DNA from: Collinsella sp. AF23-4AC
GTDB taxonomy: Bacteria > Actinomycetota > Coriobacteriia > Coriobacteriales > Coriobacteriaceae
Direction of reading: 5' to 3'
NCBI RefSeq assembly: GCF_003462685.1
Contig: NZ_QRVE01000023.1
Location: forward strand, 1-26,666
DNA: 26,666 nucleotides
Below are positions 5,668 to 12,114 of this stretch, one piece after another (the stretch's first letter is position 1; the number at the start of each line of letters is the position of its first letter). The position numbers were made by a program, and so were the translations under genes. A model generated the notes under the pieces. The model worked only from the letters and a program-made list of their open reading frames with translations. It did no database searches and was not told the origin of the DNA.

Positions 5668-6563
5668 TCGATGGAATCCTCATCAATGAGGTGGATGCAA
5701 AGAACATCATGACCAAGTCCAGCCTGCCGGTAGGCGGCTACTCGGTCAATCCCTATGTAGGCTGCACGCATGCCTGCAAGTATTGCTATGCCTCCTTTAT
5801 GAAGCGCTTTACCGGACACAAGGAGGAATGGGGCACCTTTCTTGATGTGAAGCATTGGCCGGAAATCAAGAATCCGAAGAAATACGCTGGACAGCGGGTG
5901 GTTATCGGTTCTGTGACGGATGGCTACAATCCACAGGAGGAGCGATTCGGGAATACCAGGAAACTCCTGGAGCAGCTGATTGGCAGCGATGCAGATATTC
6001 TGATCTGCACAAAGTCCGATCTTGTGGTACGGGATATCGATCTGCTGAAGAAGCTTGGACGAGTGACCGTTTCATGGTCGATCAACACGCTGGATGAGAA
6101 CTTCAAGAACGATATGGACTCCGCGTCGAGCATCGAGCGTCGTATCGCTGCTATGAAGCAGGTGTATGACGAAGGTATCCGTACGATCTGCTTCGTGTCC
6201 CCGGTATTTCCCGGCATCACGGATTTTGAGATGATTTTTGAGCGAGTAAAGGATCGGTGCGATTTGTTTTGGCTTGAAAATCTCAATCTTCGGGGTGGTT
6301 TCAAAAAAGCGATCCTGGATTATATCGCCGAGAAACATCCCGATCTCGTACCGCTTTACGATGAGATCTATAACAAGCGCAACCGTAGCTATTTTGAAGC
6401 GCTTGAAGTAAAAGCCGAGGAAATGGCCAAGAAGTACGATTGCCCCTTTGTGGACAACGAAATGCCTTATGGCAGAGTCCCCCAGGGGCATCCGGTGATC
6501 GTGGACTACTTCTATCACGAGGAAGTCCGAGGGTCGGATAATAGCGGAAAAAGAAATCGTTAA
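5655..6563 (+). CDS. SplB-like radical SAM protein
   Basis: This 302-residue protein has NPYVGCTHACKYCYA with C37, C41 and C44 binding the 4Fe-4S cluster, followed by TIM-barrel-like segments VVIGSVTDGYNPQEE, ILICTKSDLVVRD, VSWSINTLDE, ICFVSPVFPG and FWLENLNLRGG. It belongs with SPL-type/Rv2578c-like radical SAM proteins, whose natural substrates are mostly unknown; true spore photoproduct lyase is longer and unlikely here. The ATG at 5655 has GGAGG (5640-5644) upstream and overlaps the previous gene by 13 nt. Two radical enzymes so tightly coupled probably act in one pathway or complex, under the divergent TetR regulator. Confidence 0.88.
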   Translation: MAEVIDGILINEVDAKNIMTKSSLPVGGYSVNPYVGCTHACKYCYASFMKRFTGHKEEWGTFLDVKHWPEIKNPKKYAGQRVVIGSVTDGYNPQEERFGNTRKLLEQLIGSDADILICTKSDLVVRDIDLLKKLGRVTVSWSINTLDENFKNDMDSASSIERRIAAMKQVYDEGIRTICFVSPVFPGITDFEMIFERVKDRCDLFWLENLNLRGGFKKAILDYIAEKHPDLVPLYDEIYNKRNRSYFEALEVKAEEMAKKYDCPFVDNEMPYGRVPQGHPVIVDYFYHEEVRGSDNSGKRNR

Positions 6564-6805
6564 ACGGAAACCGACGACGATTCGCTCGAGCGATTAGCGT
6601 CCACGCGTGGCTTCTGCCGATTGGCGCAACGGGCGACGGATTAAGGGATCGCTCGGGCGGATGATCCCGCTGCAGTACAGGCGGTCGCTCAATTTAGCGG
6701 CATGAGCGTTTTCGCACGGAAAACCAGTATCCCCTGTGCCGAGTTTAATCGTAGCGAATACAATGGGCACTGAGCATCAATCGAAAGTAGTCGATGGAGA
6801 TGGAT

Positions 6806-7354
6806 ATGCAGCTGGCAACCGAGCGGCTGATACTGCGCCCATGGGCCGAAACGGACGCAGAGGACCTATACAGATACGCGAAGGACGACAGGGTGGGGCC
6901 GATTGCCGGCTGGCCGCCTCACTCGAGCGTTGGCGACAGCGCCGAAATCATCCGCACCGTGTTTTCCGCGCCGGAGACGTACGCCGTTTGCCTGAAGGAA
7001 GACAACAGGGCCATCGGAAGCATAGGGTTGATGATTGGCGCGCGGTCCGACAAGGAGATTCCGGACACCGAGGGGGAAATAGGCTACTGGATCGGCGTCC
7101 CGTTCTGGGGCAAGGGGCTGATACCGGAGGCGACTCGAGAGCTCGTCCGCCATGGTTTCGAGGACTTGAAACTGGACAAAATCTGGTGCGGATACTTCGA
7201 CGGGAACGAGAAATCGAAACGCGTTCAGGAAAAATGCGGCTTCACCTGGCACCGCACCCGCAAGGATGTCTGCTGCGAGCTGATGGGCGACACCCGCACA
7301 GAGCAGATCACATGCCTGACAAGAGGTGATTGGCTGAGCCAGTCTAAAGCTTGA
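6806..7354 (+). CDS. GNAT acetyltransferase, RimJ/RimL type
   Basis: The 182 residues start LATERLILRPW, the usual opening of RimJ/RimL-like enzymes, and include GEIGYWIGVPFWGKGL (acetyl-CoA site region) and a C-terminal NEKSKRVQEKCGF segment. Relatives acetylate the alpha-amino groups of ribosomal proteins or small amines; the target here is unknown. The ATG at 6806 is preferred over those at 6794 and 6800 because GGAG (6796-6799) is 6 nt upstream. It stands alone after a 240-bp spacer, and a long hairpin follows the stop. Confidence 0.88.
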   Translation: MQLATERLILRPWAETDAEDLYRYAKDDRVGPIAGWPPHSSVGDSAEIIRTVFSAPETYAVCLKEDNRAIGSIGLMIGARSDKEIPDTEGEIGYWIGVPFWGKGLIPEATRELVRHGFEDLKLDKIWCGYFDGNEKSKRVQEKCGFTWHRTRKDVCCELMGDTRTEQITCLTRGDWLSQSKA

Positions 7355-7356
7355 TA

Positions 7357-7399
7357 TGCGACCTGGGTTCTGCGAGCAGCTCGCAAACCCCAGGTCGCA
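7357..7399. terminator. Long hairpin after the acetyltransferase gene
   Basis: Eleven-base perfect arms (7357-7367, 7389-7399) enclose a second stem TGCGAG/CTCGCA. It lies directly after the GNAT stop and probably ends that transcript, though no T run follows. Confidence 0.5.
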
Positions 7400-7500
7400 A
7401 GTCTTCGTCAGCGGTGAGCAAAGTGAGTGGTCTCAGGTGGCTTGCCTATGGGCTGGCGCGCAGGCTGGGGCTTCGCCATTGGCGCGGTCGTTTCGTGTAC

Positions 7501-7531
7501 TTGCCTTTTCGCGCAGCCTATGATTTAAAAT
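7501..7531 (+). promoter_or_regulatory. Possible promoter of short-RNA unit A
   Basis: TTGCCT (7501-7506) and TAAAAT (7526-7531) are 19 bp apart (or TTAAAA at 18 bp). Spacing is a little long, so this is a weak call, supported mainly by the equivalent layout in unit B. Confidence 0.3.
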
Positions 7532-7537
7532 AATTGG

Positions 7538-7589
7538 TTTTCCGCAAGGAAGGCTTCCAAGTGCCGGGGACGTTTTCCCCAGCTTTTTC
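7538..7589 (+). ncRNA. Short-RNA unit A (hairpin plus terminator)
   Basis: A stem TTTTCC/GGAAGG with a GCAA loop is followed by TCCAAGTGCCGGGG (7556-7569), a terminator stem GGGGA/TCCCC (7566-7570, 7576-7580) and a T run. The 14-base block and the terminator framework recur in unit B at 9303-9316. No gene follows at once. It may be a small RNA or the leader of a deleted gene. Confidence 0.4.
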
Positions 7590-7659
7590 TTATCCAGTTG
7601 AGCGCACTTGCCGTCCAGGCCGTCAGATAACGAAGGCAAGCAACATAGTCATTAGGATC

Positions 7660-7687
7660 GTTCTTAAATGACTAGTCGTTAAAGAAC
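7660..7687. promoter_or_regulatory. Operator-like palindrome
   Basis: GTTCTT (7660-7665) and AAGAAC (7682-7687) are symmetrical about GACTAGTC (7670-7677), which is itself palindromic. The 28-bp symmetry suggests a dimeric regulator site, perhaps for the gene whose broken frame starts at 7703. Confidence 0.4.
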
Positions 7688-7702
7688 GTCCCCAACGACT
7701 AA

Positions 7703-8317
7703 CTAGCCGCGGAAGCGGGCTATGGGCGCAAGTGGCTGCTCGCGAAAGACGCGCTCGACAGCGGCGCGGTATTAGTCAACCTTTTTGGTCTTGCGTACGA
7801 GCTTGTGAACGGTAGCAGGGTCGGCGAAGACGCATTTGGCGTAGAACCACCACTCCTTCAGTACCACCTTGGAGAAAGCCGGGGCTCGAACAGTGCCATG
7901 ATGAGCGAAATCCTAAAATCGCCCATCCTCCCAGAGCTTCTAGACGAAATGGCGCGCTTGGTTCGGCTTACTGACAAGAGAGACGATATAAAGGAGGCCG
8001 TCGTTGCCGAATACGGGGAGGAGCTCGTCGACAGGGCCCTTAGGTATTGCGACGACTTTGTCGCACCCGGGCTCGACGCGCCTGAGGAAGAGCTCCGGGA
8101 GGCGGAAGCGATCAACGAGGCCGTTTTCGAGTCGGCCGGGGTGTCGCCTGAGGAGCGGCCGTGATTCATCGAGGCGGCGGCGATCAGCAAGGCCATCGAC
8201 GACTGCTACGACGAGGAAAACCGCCTGGTTCGAGACGAGAGCGCAAGTCGCTATATGGTTCAGAAAAGGTTCGGGGAAATCGTCGAGTTGATTGCGCCCT
8301 CGCGTTTTACAAAATAG
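7703..8317 (+). pseudogene. Unrecognised acidic protein gene, broken by an in-frame TGA
   Basis: The frame is open from 7703 with coding-like content (LFGLAYELVNGSRVGEDAFG, PILPELLDEMARLVRLTDKR) but has no start with a ribosome site; the first usable start is GTG 7805 or ATG 7898. A TGA at 8162-8164 is followed in the same frame by 50 more coding-like codons (IEAAAISKAIDDCYDEENRL and on) to TAG at 8315. The simplest reading is a gene that lost its 5' end and gained a stop, possibly TGG to TGA. I do not recognise the family. A short active protein from 7898 to 8164 cannot be excluded. Confidence 0.5.
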
Positions 8318-8599
8318 AGCACAAGGCCCTTTAGCTCGACTTATTGCTAATTGAGCCAGCCGCTCGTCCATCCCAGCTTGCCCAGACGGCCCTCCCGCAG
8401 TCTCTGTGTCCCAACGGATGGGTACCATTTATCCGGGTGCACCTGGGGCAACGGGCTGGCAGGCCCGCGCAAGGTCGCTCGCAGAACACGCAACATCAAA
8501 CACGACAGAAGAGGCGAACGACAGATGCCGGACCCCGGACGACAGCACCGCGGAAGAGAAGTAATCCAACCAAAACTGAATAACTCCAGCTACTAGGCA
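8318..8599. other. Gene-free stretch, nothing recognised
   Basis: Short open frames occur in several phases, but none has a ribosome site, a recognisable product or protein-like composition. It may be decayed mobile-element DNA upstream of the terminator at 8600. Confidence 0.4.
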
Positions 8600-8628
8600 G
8601 GCGCCCGCATGGGCGCCTTTTACTTTTC
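8600..8628 (+). terminator. Rho-independent terminator
   Basis: GGCGCCC (8600-8606) and GGGCGCC (8611-8617) pair perfectly around GCAT and are followed by TTTTACTTTT. The sequence 8608-8622 is identical to 1795-1809. A second small hairpin TTAGCT-GCG-AGCTAA follows at 8635-8649. No intact gene was found upstream to match it. Confidence 0.75.
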
Positions 8629-8827
8629 AGGGACTTAGCTGCGAGCTAAGGCATGCGGCTCATGGCCGTTTCGTGAAGGCCCGACCACCTCGACCCACCT
8701 CGACCCGTCCCCGCTCCCGCCGTGCTCGCCAATCGCCATCAGGCGGTTCAATCGTCGCGCAGACGAAAAGGGACGCTGTGCCGCGCGGCGTGCCCGCACG
8801 GTGCCGCACGGGAAGATTGGAGGAACC

Positions 8828-9046
8828 ATGGCACGCACAGCCGAATGCGCCGCGCCCGAGGGCGACCGGGCCCGCGACGAGTGGATGACGGTGATCGAGA
8901 TGCAGGAGTACATGAGGGCGAGCCGAAACAAGGCATACGACCTCATCTGGTCGGGCGAGGTCGACTCGTACAGGCTCGGAAGGAAGCTCCTGGTTTCGAG
9001 GGCGTCCGTGGACGCCTACATCGAGTCGAGGAGCGGCAGGAAATGA
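8828..9046 (+). CDS. Excisionase-like helix-turn-helix protein
   Basis: This 72-residue MerR/excisionase-type (HTH_17) protein has W-M-T-V-I-E-M-Q-E-Y-M-R-A-S-R-N-K-A-Y-D-L, then SGEVDSYRLGRKLLVSRASV and DAYIESR. This is the standard small DNA-binding module of tyrosine-recombinase elements, where it bends DNA at att sites and favours excision. GGAGGA (8819-8824) precedes the ATG; a GTG 27 nt upstream is less likely. No integrase gene lies nearby, so the protein is either a leftover of the element that built this island or works with an integrase encoded elsewhere. Confidence 0.85.
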   Translation: MARTAECAAPEGDRARDEWMTVIEMQEYMRASRNKAYDLIWSGEVDSYRLGRKLLVSRASVDAYIESRSGRK

Positions 9047-9124
9047 CGGCGGCGACCGCCCCGGGAGCCGCCCGCGGCCGGGCACGCGAGGGAGCCTCGA
9101 GACGAAAGGAGCTCGAGGACGACC

Positions 9125-9240
9125 ATGACCAAGAGCACTAGCAGGAGCCAGGTGAGGCTCATAGCATCGACCAACGCGATATTCGGAGCCGACGAGGCGT
9201 GCGCGATGCTGCGCATAAGCTGCGACGCCATGTACTGGCT
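9125..9240 (+). pseudogene. Second helix-turn-helix gene, truncated
   Basis: The first 40 or so codons (MTKSTSRSQVRLIASTNAIF and GADEACAMLRISCDAMYWLA) look like the start of another excisionase-type HTH protein: D-E-A-C-x-M-L-R-I-S is the usual first helix. After about 9240 the frame runs into a promoter and terminator and loses all resemblance, so the recognition half and wing are gone. The break point falls just before the DUF3800 unit, which suggests a later insertion or deletion joined the two. Confidence 0.5.
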
Positions 9241-9248
9241 CGCCCCCC

Positions 9249-9277
9249 TTGCATTCACCGCCAGCGCATGTTATAAG
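9249..9277 (+). promoter_or_regulatory. Promoter of short-RNA unit B / DUF3800
   Basis: TTGCAT (9249-9254), a 17-bp spacer and TATAAG (9272-9277) give a fair sigma-70 promoter. Transcription would begin near 9284. Confidence 0.5.
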
Positions 9278-9283
9278 GTTATT

Positions 9284-9337
9284 GGTGGCTCATTGAGCTA
9301 CCTCCAAGTGCCGGGGGAGTCCCCCGGCTATTTTTTT
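9284..9337 (+). ncRNA. Short-RNA unit B or attenuator leader of the DUF3800 gene
   Basis: The transcript would open with a hairpin (9284-9291 with 9295-9302), then TCCAAGTGCCGGGG (shared with unit A at 7556-7569), and end in a strong terminator, GCCGGGGG (9310-9317) with CCCCCGGC (9321-9328) and seven T. The DUF3800 ribosome site starts only 13 nt after the T run. It is either an independent small RNA of about 54 nt or a leader that must be read through to express DUF3800. Confidence 0.5.
9310..9337 (+). terminator. Strong Rho-independent terminator in front of DUF3800
   Basis: An 8-bp all-GC stem with a 3-nt loop (AGT) is followed by TATTTTTTT. It is one of the best terminators in the window, and its place directly ahead of a gene's ribosome site is unusual. 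Confidence 0.85.
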
Positions 9338-9360
9338 ATCCATTCCCTTAGGAGTCCCCA

Positions 9361-10035
9361 TTGGCTAAGGAGCTCAGCATCTTCGTCGACGAGAGCGGCG
9401 ACCGTGGCGGCAAGGCTCGCTACTATCTGCTCACGCTCGTCTTTCACGACCAGGCAGACAGCATCGCCGAAGCGGTCACGGGCTATGAGGCCAAGCTCGC
9501 TAGGGCCGATCTCCCCAATATCCCGTTCCACTCCGAGCCCCTCATGAACGGGCACAAGGATTATGAGTTTCTTGGCATCGACCAGCGCAAGGCCATGCTC
9601 GCCTATTTCTCCTCGTTTGTCCGCAGGCTTCCCATCTCCTATACAACGTTCGTCTACCGCCGCAGTCAGTTCGAAGACCCGGCAAGGCTAATGGAGCGCA
9701 TGGGGCGCGACATCTCCTCCGCCATGGTTGAGCACTTGGACTTCTTCCAGTCCTTCGACGATGTGAAGGTCTATTACGATAACGGTCAGGACATCGTCAA
9801 GCAAGCGCTCGACCGCTCAGTGGGCAAGGTTCTCTCAAAAGGGGTAGTCCGACGCCGCAAGACCTCGATGACCGACTACCGCCTCGAGCAAGCGGCGGAT
9901 TATCTCTGCACCATCGAACTCGCCTTGGTCAAGTACGAGGCCAAGGAGAACGGTGAGACGTACAACAAGTTCTTCGGAGGTATCGGCTCTTTCAAGAGGA
10001 GCTGGCTCAAGCAAGCCCGCAGCAAGCGGATATAG
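9361..10035 (+). CDS. DUF3800 protein (RNase H-like fold, accessory-island type)
   Basis: This 224-residue protein has the DUF3800 opening LSIFVDESGDRGG, a central VKVYYDNGQDIV and a C-terminal DYRLEQAADYLCTIELALVK, with conserved acidic residues in the places expected for a metal-dependent RNase H-like site. It ends in the family's basic FFGGIGSFKRSWLKQARSK tail. Function is unproven; members are common in phages, mobile elements and defence islands. The start is TTG at 9361, 6 nt after AGGAG (9350-9354). A strong terminator lies just upstream, so it may be controlled by read-through. Confidence 0.85.
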   Translation: MAKELSIFVDESGDRGGKARYYLLTLVFHDQADSIAEAVTGYEAKLARADLPNIPFHSEPLMNGHKDYEFLGIDQRKAMLAYFSSFVRRLPISYTTFVYRRSQFEDPARLMERMGRDISSAMVEHLDFFQSFDDVKVYYDNGQDIVKQALDRSVGKVLSKGVVRRRKTSMTDYRLEQAADYLCTIELALVKYEAKENGETYNKFFGGIGSFKRSWLKQARSKRI

Positions 10036-10181
10036 GCGGTTCCGCAACCCCACAAGGAAGCGATCGCCTCTCCTTCGGCGAGGAGGCAGACCGCTGGCGA
10101 GAAACCCCAGGCGACGAGCTTCGGGCAGTGCAAGCAAGAGTATCGCGGGCACTGATTACGGTAGCGACTCCTATATTGCAA

Positions 10182-10211
10182 CAGGCGTAGTTTCAATTGA
10201 AACTACGCCTG
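10182..10211. repeat. Perfect 30-bp palindrome at the right end of the island
   Basis: Arms of 15 bp (CAGGCGTAGTTTCAA and its complement) meet with no loop at AATT. It lies between the DUF3800 stop and the guaA stop, about 37 bp from guaA. No T run follows in either direction. It may end transcripts from both converging genes or be a recombination-protein site near the island edge. Confidence 0.6.
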
Positions 10212-10247
10212 CCACCGGGTGCTATAACGTTATACAGAACGTACGTT

Positions 10248-10264
10248 CTATTCCCACTCGATGG
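10248..10264. repeat. Right copy of the guaA 3'-end repeat (putative att site)
   Basis: These are the last codons and stop of the intact guaA, repeated at 116-132. The element between them is 10,132 bp by start-to-start distance. Integration at this site leaves guaA whole because the element carries its own copy of the last codons. Confidence 0.7.
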
Positions 10265-11846
10265 TCGCGGGCGGCTTGGACGTGATGTCGTAGCATACGC
10301 GGTTGGCGCCGGGAACCTCGGCCACGATGCGGCCGGAGATGCGAGCCAGCACGTCGTAGGGCAGCTTGGCCCAGTCGGCGGTCATGGCATCGCTGGACTC
10401 GACGGCACGCAGGATGATCGGGCGCTGATAGGTGCGCTCGTCACCCATAACGCCGACGGACTTGATGTCGGGCAGGACCGCGAAATACTGCCAGCAGCTG
10501 TGCTCGGAGTTGCGCTCGCCGGTCTGCTCAAACAGACGCTGGTTGTAGGCGTCGAGCTCCTCGCGCACGATAGCGTCGGCATTCTTGAGAATCTCGAGCT
10601 TCTCCTTGTCGACCGCACCGATGATGCGGATGGCCAGACCCGGGCCCGGGAAAGGCTGGCGGAACACGATATGACCCGGCAGGCCAAGCGCCAGACCAAG
10701 TGCGCGGACCTCGTCCTTAAAGAAGTGGTCGAGCGGCTCAATAAGGTCGAAGTGCACGCCCTCGGGGAACGGGATCAGGTTGTGGTGGCTCTTGATGGTG
10801 GCCGTCTTGCCACCCGTCTTGCGAGCGCCGGACTCGATGATGTCGGGGTAGATGGTGCCCTGAGCCAGGTACTTGACCGGCTTGCCATCGATCTCAAGCT
10901 GTTGCGCCACGGCGAAGAACTCTTTCCAGAACTGCGTACCGATGATGCGGCGCTTCTCCTCGGGCTCGGTCACGCCGGCCAGAAGCTCGGCATAACGGTC
11001 CTCGGCGTGGACGTGGATAAAGTCGACGTCAAACTGCTTGGTGAAGACCTCCTCCACCTGCTCGGGCTCGCCCTTGCGCAGCAGGCCGTGGTTGATGAAC
11101 ACGCAGGTCATCTGCTTGCCCACGGCACGGGCGCCCAGTGCAGCCACGACGGAGGAATCGACACCGCCAGACAGGGCCAAAATCACGCGGTCGTCGCCGA
11201 CCTTCTCGCGGAACTCGGCCGTCATGGTCTCGACCAGGTTGTCCATGCTCCAGTTGGGCTCCAGGCCGCAGATCTCAAACAGGAAGTTGCTCAGCAGCTG
11301 CTGACCGTACTCGGAGTGCTTGACCTCGGGGTGGAACTGCGTGGTGAAAATCTTGCGCTCGACGCACTCCATGGCGGCAACCGGGCACACGTCGGTGCTG
11401 GCGGTAACGGTAAAGCCCTCGGGCACCTCGGACACGGCGTCGCGGTGGCTCATCCACACGGTTTGCTCCATGGGCGTGGAGTTAAAGAGCTTGGCGCCGG
11501 CAGTACGCGTAATAGTGGCACGGCCGTACTCGCCCACCTCGGAGTGACCGACCTTGCCGCCGAGCGTCACGGCCGTGATCTGATGACCGTAGCAAAAGCC
11601 CAGGACGGGAAGGCCCAGGTCAAAGATGGCGGGGTCGATGGACGGAGCGTCCTCGGCGTACACGGAGGCCGGGCCGCCGGAAAGGATGAGCGCAGAGGCG
11701 TTCATCTCGCGAATCTCATCGGCCGAGATGTCGCAGGGAACGATCTCGGAATACACGTTGAGGTCGCGGACGCGACGGGCAATGAGCTGACCGTACTGCG
11801 CACCAAAGTCGAGTACGAGGACCTTTGCGGAAGCCTTTTGATCCAT
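10248..11846 (-). CDS. guaA: GMP synthase (glutamine-hydrolysing)
   Basis: This 532-residue enzyme converts XMP to GMP with ATP and glutamine in the cytoplasm. The class I glutamine amidotransferase domain comes first (nucleophile C85 in GFCYGHQ; H172 and E174 in FHPEV), then the ATP-pyrophosphatase domain with the P-loop LSGGVDSS (226-232), then the GMPS dimerisation domain ending PPATIEWE. Length fits the family. The ATG at 11844-11846 is chosen because AGGAGG lies just upstream and homology starts there; 44 extra in-frame codons upstream are not conserved in kind. The 3' end is the presumed integration site of the island, and no good terminator of its own follows. Confidence 0.97.
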   Translation of the reverse strand: MDQKASAKVLVLDFGAQYGQLIARRVRDLNVYSEIVPCDISADEIREMNASALILSGGPASVYAEDAPSIDPAIFDLGLPVLGFCYGHQITAVTLGGKVGHSEVGEYGRATITRTAGAKLFNSTPMEQTVWMSHRDAVSEVPEGFTVTASTDVCPVAAMECVERKIFTTQFHPEVKHSEYGQQLLSNFLFEICGLEPNWSMDNLVETMTAEFREKVGDDRVILALSGGVDSSVVAALGARAVGKQMTCVFINHGLLRKGEPEQVEEVFTKQFDVDFIHVHAEDRYAELLAGVTEPEEKRRIIGTQFWKEFFAVAQQLEIDGKPVKYLAQGTIYPDIIESGARKTGGKTATIKSHHNLIPFPEGVHFDLIEPLDHFFKDEVRALGLALGLPGHIVFRQPFPGPGLAIRIIGAVDKEKLEILKNADAIVREELDAYNQRLFEQTGERNSEHSCWQYFAVLPDIKSVGVMGDERTYQRPIILRAVESSDAMTADWAKLPYDVLARISGRIVAEVPGANRVCYDITSKPPATIEWE

Positions 11847-12033
11847 GGTTTCCCCCTCCTGTTGGCGGGGAGCCGGTGCCCGCCCGCGTGAATGAACGAA
11901 AATAACCTCCATAGTGTACACGTTATGCTGGGTTTCTCGTCCCTCGCAGCCATCAGCGCACGGCAAACGCACGACCATGGCCCCTATTTGACGGCATTTG
12001 AAGTGTTACCAAACGTTACAGATGATGTAATAC

Positions 12034-12062
12034 GTTTGAACATTCGTCGCCCTGTGCCACAA
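12034..12062 (+). promoter_or_regulatory. Possible ansA promoter
   Basis: TTGAAC near 12034 and ACAATA near 12057, about 17 bp apart, lie 50-60 nt ahead of the asparaginase start. A small hairpin CCGCC-TCTGT-GGCGG (12079-12093) sits in the leader. No known riboswitch was recognised. Confidence 0.35.
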
Positions 12063-12114
12063 TACTGCCGAACGACTCCGCCTCTGTGGCGGCAAATACG
12101 ATAGGAATACCAGC

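Larger units (their letters stand above)
7400..7702. other. Gene-free stretch with a short-RNA unit and an operator-like palindrome
   Basis: No supported gene. It contains the promoter-hairpin-terminator unit at 7501-7589 and the palindrome at 7660-7687, each listed separately. Confidence 0.5.

Noticed and set aside
5655..6563. Spore photoproduct lyase
   Set aside because: Cys spacing (CxxxCxxC) fits SPL-type radical SAM proteins, but the length and lack of sporulation genes argue against true SplB.
8344..8596. Two overlapping open frames of about 80 codons
   Set aside because: No ribosome site, no recognisable domain and biased Arg/Pro/Thr composition in competing frames.
10197..11891. 564-codon open frame antisense to guaA
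   Set aside because: It is the mirror of guaA codons in GC-rich DNA; no ribosome site, and the guaA frame explains the sequence fully.
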